From Microthyrium microscopicum (Eukaryota; Ascomycota; Dothideomycetes; Microthyriales; Microthyriaceae): DNA of 64,000 nt. The translations under genes were made by a program, and so were the position numbers. This document shows, piece after piece, positions 59,267-64,000 of the stretch (position 1 is the first letter of the stretch; every line of letters begins with the position of its first letter). The notes beneath the pieces were generated by a model. It was not told the origin of the DNA and made no database searches. It saw nothing but the letters and a program-made list of their open reading frames with translations. The stretch is taken from the NCBI GenBank assembly GCA_010405405.1, contig MU004231.1:551736-615735 (forward strand), in the 5' to 3' direction.

Positions 59267-59488
59267 AATGATGGACAAATAGGAGAGGAATGAGAGAAAT
59301 TGTCTCATTGAACTCGGCGTTTTCGTGTACAAATCTGCATTTTGACTCGGAAAAGTTGCAATTTATGCCCTCCAACGACTACGTGAAGTTCATGGCACGC
59401 TCTCATCGAGTGCGATGTCTACCATCGCAGCTTATGAAGAGCATGCTTTCTGATTCCCGTAATCACCTCTTATACCGCGAGCATCGAC

Positions 59489-59980
59489 TCACGCCAATCT
59501 GGGTCGCTCGTAAACATGGCCAGCAGAACCAGTTTCAGCGTCAACAAAAAACACGTTGCCGTCAGTTGTCAACTCTTCATAATCGACTTCACTGCCTTTT
59601 TGAATCTTCCCTGTTTTGATCTTTTCGTCATAGGCCGCCTTCTTGAGAGGGTCCATGTATGATGTAGCTTTGGCATGATGGTCTACATAATATTTCCGCC
59701 CTTTGGGGTCGGCTCGGATTTCCCAGAATCTGTAAGGATCCGAAGCTGTCTTTCCAGTACGCTGATCCATGAAGGTCGTTTGCCTGTCACTTCCTTCACT
59801 GTTGGGACGATAGCTAATGAAGGCTGGGAGGGCGAGTTCGGGGTTGGCAAAGTGGAAGTTGGAGTTATCGTGCCAGACTGCTTCGTTGGTTGGACCAGCA
59901 ACTACATTACAATGTTACTCAGGATATTCTTTTAATTCAATGTCATGTGAATTACCTTTACTTGCGGCGTCGCTTGCCAT
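59489..59980 (-). CDS. WW-like domain small protein
   Basis: Exons 59980-59956 and 59901-59489 give 145 aa. The N-terminal part (HDNSNFHFANPELALPAFIS) is followed by a WW-like segment, FWEIRADPKGRKYYVDHHAK and TSYMDPLKK, where the first Trp and the YYVDH core are present but the second Trp of a canonical WW domain is Tyr. Ligand binding may therefore differ from PPxY recognition. The tail (VDYEELTTDGNVFFVDAETG) looks like a second, degenerate strand pair. The intron near the N-terminus (54 nt) joins SK to VAGPTN. Cytosolic; function unknown. Confidence 0.72.
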
Positions 59981-60889
59981 GATGAACTTGGCTATCAGAA
60001 TCTGCTGATGAGGGAATGAGGAATGTTGATTGATGGTTGACGAGGCAAGAATGACCTAGCCGCCTGCGGGGCCGCACAATATAAAAGTAACGTAAAAGAG
60101 GCTGTGGAAGGATTCTGCGAAGTAACCTTGAACCCTACAAAGGTGGCTGTACCTGACTACATAAGTTATTAGATAAATTAGGCGATGGTAGTACAACAGC
60201 AAATGACTCTAATGAATTGGTTCAGTCTGCCTGCTTTGAACAGGTCGCGCGATCCAGATCTAGCCGGTTTTAATAGAAAAATATGGCATGACTGGTGGAA
60301 CATATTTTGTACAAAGCATCTACAATTCCAAAGGATTCATATACCATGAATTCATTTAAAAAGAAGGACGAAGGAGTCTAGAGACAAAAGACTCATTAAG
60401 ATTTAATCAGCATTCACGCAAGCAGGTAGAGTACTAAATCTAGCGAGGAGACCGAACCGATAGCTAAAACTTCCATAGCCTACATACCTTACATGCATGC
60501 TTACCAAGTATGAATGTGTGACAAGTATGATACATGCTGTTCTACGGTGAAGACCTTTTCCTACGGAGCAGCAGATAAGCCCAGAAACCAGTACCCGTGG
60601 ATCATCTTTCCCAGCAGAGGAGCTGGCTACTTACCTTTGTACTACTTCATAATTTATCAAATGAGGTTGAAGGATTTTGCAATTTGCCCTTTTGGCTTTC
60701 TGGGATTCCTCCAAGAGACCTTTCTAGAGGCCCACACGGCCCACCGGATTGCTTATATTCCAGAACAGAAGAATATAAGACGAGGGCCTTTCGCAGTACA
60801 AAAAGCTCCAGAACAGTCAATACAGATTTTATCAATACGCGCTCGTTACTCTTTCTTGGTTCTATTTCATCCTCAAACTCTTATTTGAA
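59981..60889. other. divergent intergenic region
   Basis: 909 bp between the WW-like gene (-) and the first small secreted protein gene (+). No gene or repeat was recognised. Confidence 0.4.
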
Positions 60890-61516
60890 ATGCGTGCTCT
60901 TTCGATCCTCGCAGTTGCCTTAGCAGCTGTCACAGTTCAGTGCGGCTACAGACTCCAATGCACGTCGGATACATTGACGAACACATGTCAAAGAGAAGGA
61001 GCTATATGCAGTAGTGCTGGAAAGTTCGACTTGAACACGGCCCGTGATGGCTGCGACTATCCAGCCTGCAAGTGTCGCGGTATGTGCACAATCGCTCCAC
61101 CCTAGCAGTAGAATTGTAAGCCCGAGCAGATATTGTGCGTTGGAAGATATCGATCGAGTAGAGCCTTGTAAAAGAGCTCCGCATGATTCTTCAACTAGCA
61201 AAGATTCTGCTACTGCAATCCTACACTGTAATGGAGCCATGGACAAATACTTCTTCGTGGTTGACAGCGTCAAGACCAGTTTGCTAACTAAAGTTTAGAA
61301 GTTACTCCTCCGCCAGCTTATGGGGCTCACGATAAGGATAAGCTTATTAAAGCGACTCAATCATCGAACATCGGCGCAAAGCCCAGCTCTGCTCAAAAGC
61401 CCACTTCTGCTCCAAAGTCAAGCGCTTCTTCGAAGCCAAGCCCTGCTCCAAAATCAAAACCGAGTCCCAGCCCGAAGAGCAACAGCAAGGGTGGAAGAAA
61501 CATGGTTAAGGTCTGA
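60890..61516 (+). CDS. small secreted cysteine-rich protein 1
   Basis: Exons 60890-61079 and 61299-61516 give 135 aa. Signal peptide MRALSILAVALAAVTVQCG. The mature N-terminal half has six Cys (QC, TC, IC, GC, AC, KC), enough for three disulfides. Exon 2 adds a Ser/Pro/Lys-rich, Cys-free tail (PTSAPKSSASSKPSPAPK, then KSKPSPSPKSNSKGG). The 219-nt intron has a GCTAAC branch site just before its acceptor; without splicing the protein would end at MCTIAPP. Effector-like by size and Cys content; no homolog can be named. A second one lies 1 kb downstream. Confidence 0.75.
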
Positions 61517-62472
61517 AGAATCGGTGTCTGTACCAACATAGGGGTATCGAGCTTTTGTCTCTAAGAGTATTGGATGCTCAGAGCCATCAAATACTGCATG
61601 GTCGGGGCACGCGCGTGACTGACCCTTACATAAGGCCTCTCCATTACTTTGGCATTCTCTTCTTTCCTCTATTTTACGATGTTCAAAATTCCTACCGCCT
61701 TCTCCACAATAAATGGCGATTGAAGCTATCTATGATAGGGAATAGCCGATAGATAGATGGGAGCCAATAAAGCGAATTGGGAATTTTATCCAAATTATCT
61801 ATCGTCACATGTTGATCCCGTTATTCTACGTATCTGTATGGCAAATAACAAGACTTGGGGCTAATAGTAAGGACGAGTAGTGCAATTGAGAAGAGCGAAT
61901 AGAAGGAGGGAGATGGAGAAGGAAAAGCAGAAAGGGGTGCATGAATGTATGTCTTATCAGATAGATCTAGCTGGAGGTTAGACAGTTCCAGCTCATTCTT
62001 GTTGACAAAGTACGACCAACAACGCAGTCTGGATGCAGATGAACAGCGTATGGCTAATGAAGCAAGCAAGCCGCCACAACCTAGAGTTTCTCATTCAGTA
62101 AAAAAAAGGCGCGACAACATACTAAGTCCTCTAGAACCGCTTGATTGCCTGAAATTAAAGTCACTTATCAGACCTCATTTCGGTAGCGCAAAGCCTCCGA
62201 AGGTCACGCGAATGTGACCAGCTGAGGATTGCCCATTATTCACTTCATATGGTGAACGATAACCCATTCTGTAACCATATAATCTTTTCCTACAATCCTT
62301 AGTCCTCTTGACACAACAACAACATCAACATCATCACCGCAATCCCACAAATCAAACAACCAGAAAGCCTCGAAAGCATATCATCTCCAAAACAAAATCC
62401 TCCAAAACCAAAACCAATCAGTTACTTCTCCAATTCTCTAGTCGAGTGACGACATTGACAATCTTAGCCACT
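61517..62472. other. intergenic, 956 bp
   Basis: Between the two small secreted protein genes. An ACAACAACA/ATCAACATCATCACC-type low-complexity stretch at 62308-62345 precedes the second gene and is probably its leader. No gene was recognised. Confidence 0.4.
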
Positions 62473-62697
62473 ATGAAGTGTCACCTCGCCTTCACCATCG
62501 TTCTTCTGAGCGCGTTGCAATACGTTGCGACTGTCCGAGCCGATTGCCAAGGTGGCGCGAAGAGTGGCACTCAGTGGTGTCGCAGCGACCCATGGGGAAT
62601 TGCCATCTGTGATGGAGACACTTGGGAGACACTTGCGATCTGTGGACAGGGATGTGACTGCGGCTACAAGGGCATTACGCCGTATTGTTCTTGTTAA
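62473..62697 (+). CDS. small secreted cysteine-rich protein 2
   Basis: Intronless, 74 aa. Signal peptide MKCHLAFTIVLLSALQYVA with cleavage near VRA-D. The mature chain of about 50 residues has eight Cys (DC, WC, IC, IC, GC, DC, YC, SC), which may form four disulfides; the last four cluster as CGQGCDC...CSC. The ATG at 62473 was chosen since the open frame above it starts from TTG and is low-complexity leader. Effector or antimicrobial-like by size and Cys density. No relation to small secreted protein 1 in Cys spacing. Confidence 0.78.
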   Translation: MKCHLAFTIVLLSALQYVATVRADCQGGAKSGTQWCRSDPWGIAICDGDTWETLAICGQGCDCGYKGITPYCSC

Positions 62698-62982
62698 ACG
62701 ATGATGGCAGAATGGTTCGACTCATGGCGTGGGGGAATAACTTCAATCGAGGCGGTTGCTCATTGAGACGGCCTGGACATGGACGAGGATCCAGAAAAAA
62801 GATTCAATACATGACGTTGTGAACATTGACCTTGATGCCCAAACTGCCTTTTGTGACTCCGTAACATGCCAAGTACCCTATAACGCTTAAGCAGTTCAGC
62901 AAAATCATCAAGAAGCTATCGATATATAGTCTCCATTGCATACTCAGACACGCACCTTACGCAAGAGTTAACCAGAACAAAA

Positions 62983-63611
62983 TTATTCCCGCTGTAAAAC
63001 GACCATCAGTCCCATCAGCCCCAACATCACCGTTTTCATCCAAGGATGCTCGCTCAGCATGATCGTCACGTATCCAACGCCCGGCACATAACCAATCACA
63101 TTGCCAATAACATCCGTCGTTCGGTCCAGGTAGCTCTGTCCTGGCGCATAAAGCTCCGTATCGTCCGCCGCATTATTGTCGCCTTTCGTCAGCAGTCGCA
63201 ATGGTTTCACCCTATTACCACCGCATTATTAGCCTCTCTCCCGTCCGAAACAAAAACCACGACTCTGGGGAAACTCACCCTCCATCAAAAGTCCGTATCA
63301 CGCGATGCACAATCGGAATCTCCTTGCCCTTGACCTTGTATACCACCACATCGCCTACCGCCGTTGGATAGCCGCGGTTCCAGAGAAATAGTAGATCGCC
63401 CCGTTGGAAGGCGGGCTCCATGGAGCCGGAGAGGACGACGACGATGGGACTGGGTGAGTCGGCGATGATGCTGAGTCCTTTCCACATCATGAATGCAGTG
63501 GACATGATGAAGGCGAAGTTACTGCTATAGTTAGCTGATGTATCTGGTAGCTATGAGAGCTAGTTACAGTATTTGAACCGCATAAGAGCGTGGGGACATG
63601 CCGCCGAGCAT
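62983..63611 (-). CDS. SEC11: signal peptidase catalytic subunit Sec11
   Basis: ER membrane serine protease that removes signal peptides. Exons 63611-63568, 63521-63279 and 63211-62983 give 171 aa, the normal size. The N-terminal anchor [19 protein letters not shown], catalytic Ser48 in [19 protein letters not shown] and His87 in EIPIVHRV fit the Ser-His-Asp set of eukaryotic Sec11. The C-terminal part has [19 protein letters not shown], then a C-terminal hydrophobic helix. Introns follow CT|T (Leu15) and the Gly-Gly of TFDGG. Confidence 0.97.
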
Positions 63612-64000
63612 GATTGCGGTTGTGGGTGAGCTGGAAGTCGAGGTGAGGGTTTGCGGGCGAACTGCGGCAGATTTGGGCGAATTAGGGTAGCAGACCAGTT
63701 GGCAAGTCTGTACAAGCTGAAATTGGAGCTTAATGAGCGGAATTGTTGATTCTGAAGGAAGAGCGTATTGTTGAATTTGCTGGAGCTTGAAGTTGGGATG
63801 CGTTGCGGTTGCGACGTGGTCTCAAAAAGAGCGGCACCCCTGTCCACGCTAGCTTAAGGAACTGTGGTTTAAGAAATCCTAGGGTTTTGATTGGTTGTTT
63901 ATTTGGCCCAAATAAGGCTGAGCTCAGTGACAATTCCAACACTAATGCGACTTTGGTTCCCCAGATATCAAAAGTACCATTCAATATCGCGCTTTCGACA
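63612..64000. other. SEC11 upstream region to window edge
   Basis: 389 bp with the SEC11 promoter. Short open frames on the minus strand have no features. Confidence 0.4.

Overview
The window looks like nuclear DNA of a filamentous ascomycete (Pezizomycotina). Most genes carry short introns of about 45-60 nt with GT..AG borders and CTAAC/CTAAT-like branch sites. There is a HET-domain gene, a DNA transposon eroded in the RIP manner (C-to-T, TpA-rich, stops by substitution), small cysteine-rich secreted proteins and an HVA1-type Tudor protein. Class or genus cannot be fixed from the sequence alone. All exon borders here were read by eye.

Layout. 1-9 kb: MFS transporter (cut by the left edge), Kes1/Osh4-type oxysterol-binding protein, HET-domain gene with an apparent frameshift, and a peroxisomal acyl-CoA synthetase ending in the PTS1 ARL. 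9.6-26.9 kb: Ala/Lys/Glu-rich coiled-coil protein, AVT-type vacuolar amino acid transporter, secreted Kelch protein, membrane-anchored histidine phosphatase, secreted Ala/Gly/Thr-rich protein, F-box-like protein, the translocon J-protein Sec63 and a single-pass membrane protein. 27.3-33.5 kb: a tandem pair of DUF3445/HDOD-family genes, a dead Tc1/mariner-type element with 34-bp-class terminal inverted repeats, and a ketopantoate-reductase-like gene whose stop codon lies 13 bp from the element. 34.7-45.1 kb: a coiled-coil protein, then four tandem co-oriented paralogs of an F-box-like family, one of them decaying. 45.6-54.7 kb: amidase, HVA1 Tudor protein, HMG-box protein Nhp6 and two small uncharacterised genes. 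54.7-64 kb: a gene-poor stretch, a tRNA with an unusually long intron, a tiny gene whose intron is a minisatellite of palindromes, a WW-like protein, two small secreted cysteine-rich proteins and the signal peptidase subunit Sec11.

The genes do not form one pathway. Sec63 and Sec11 are housekeeping secretory genes, and the acyl-CoA synthetase and OSBP belong to lipid metabolism. The most distinctive locus is the 36.9-45.1 kb paralog array. The most distinctive non-coding signals are the tRNA intron and the palindromic minisatellite at 58.1-59.4 kb. No CRISPR, prophage, LTR element or secondary-metabolite core enzyme was seen.
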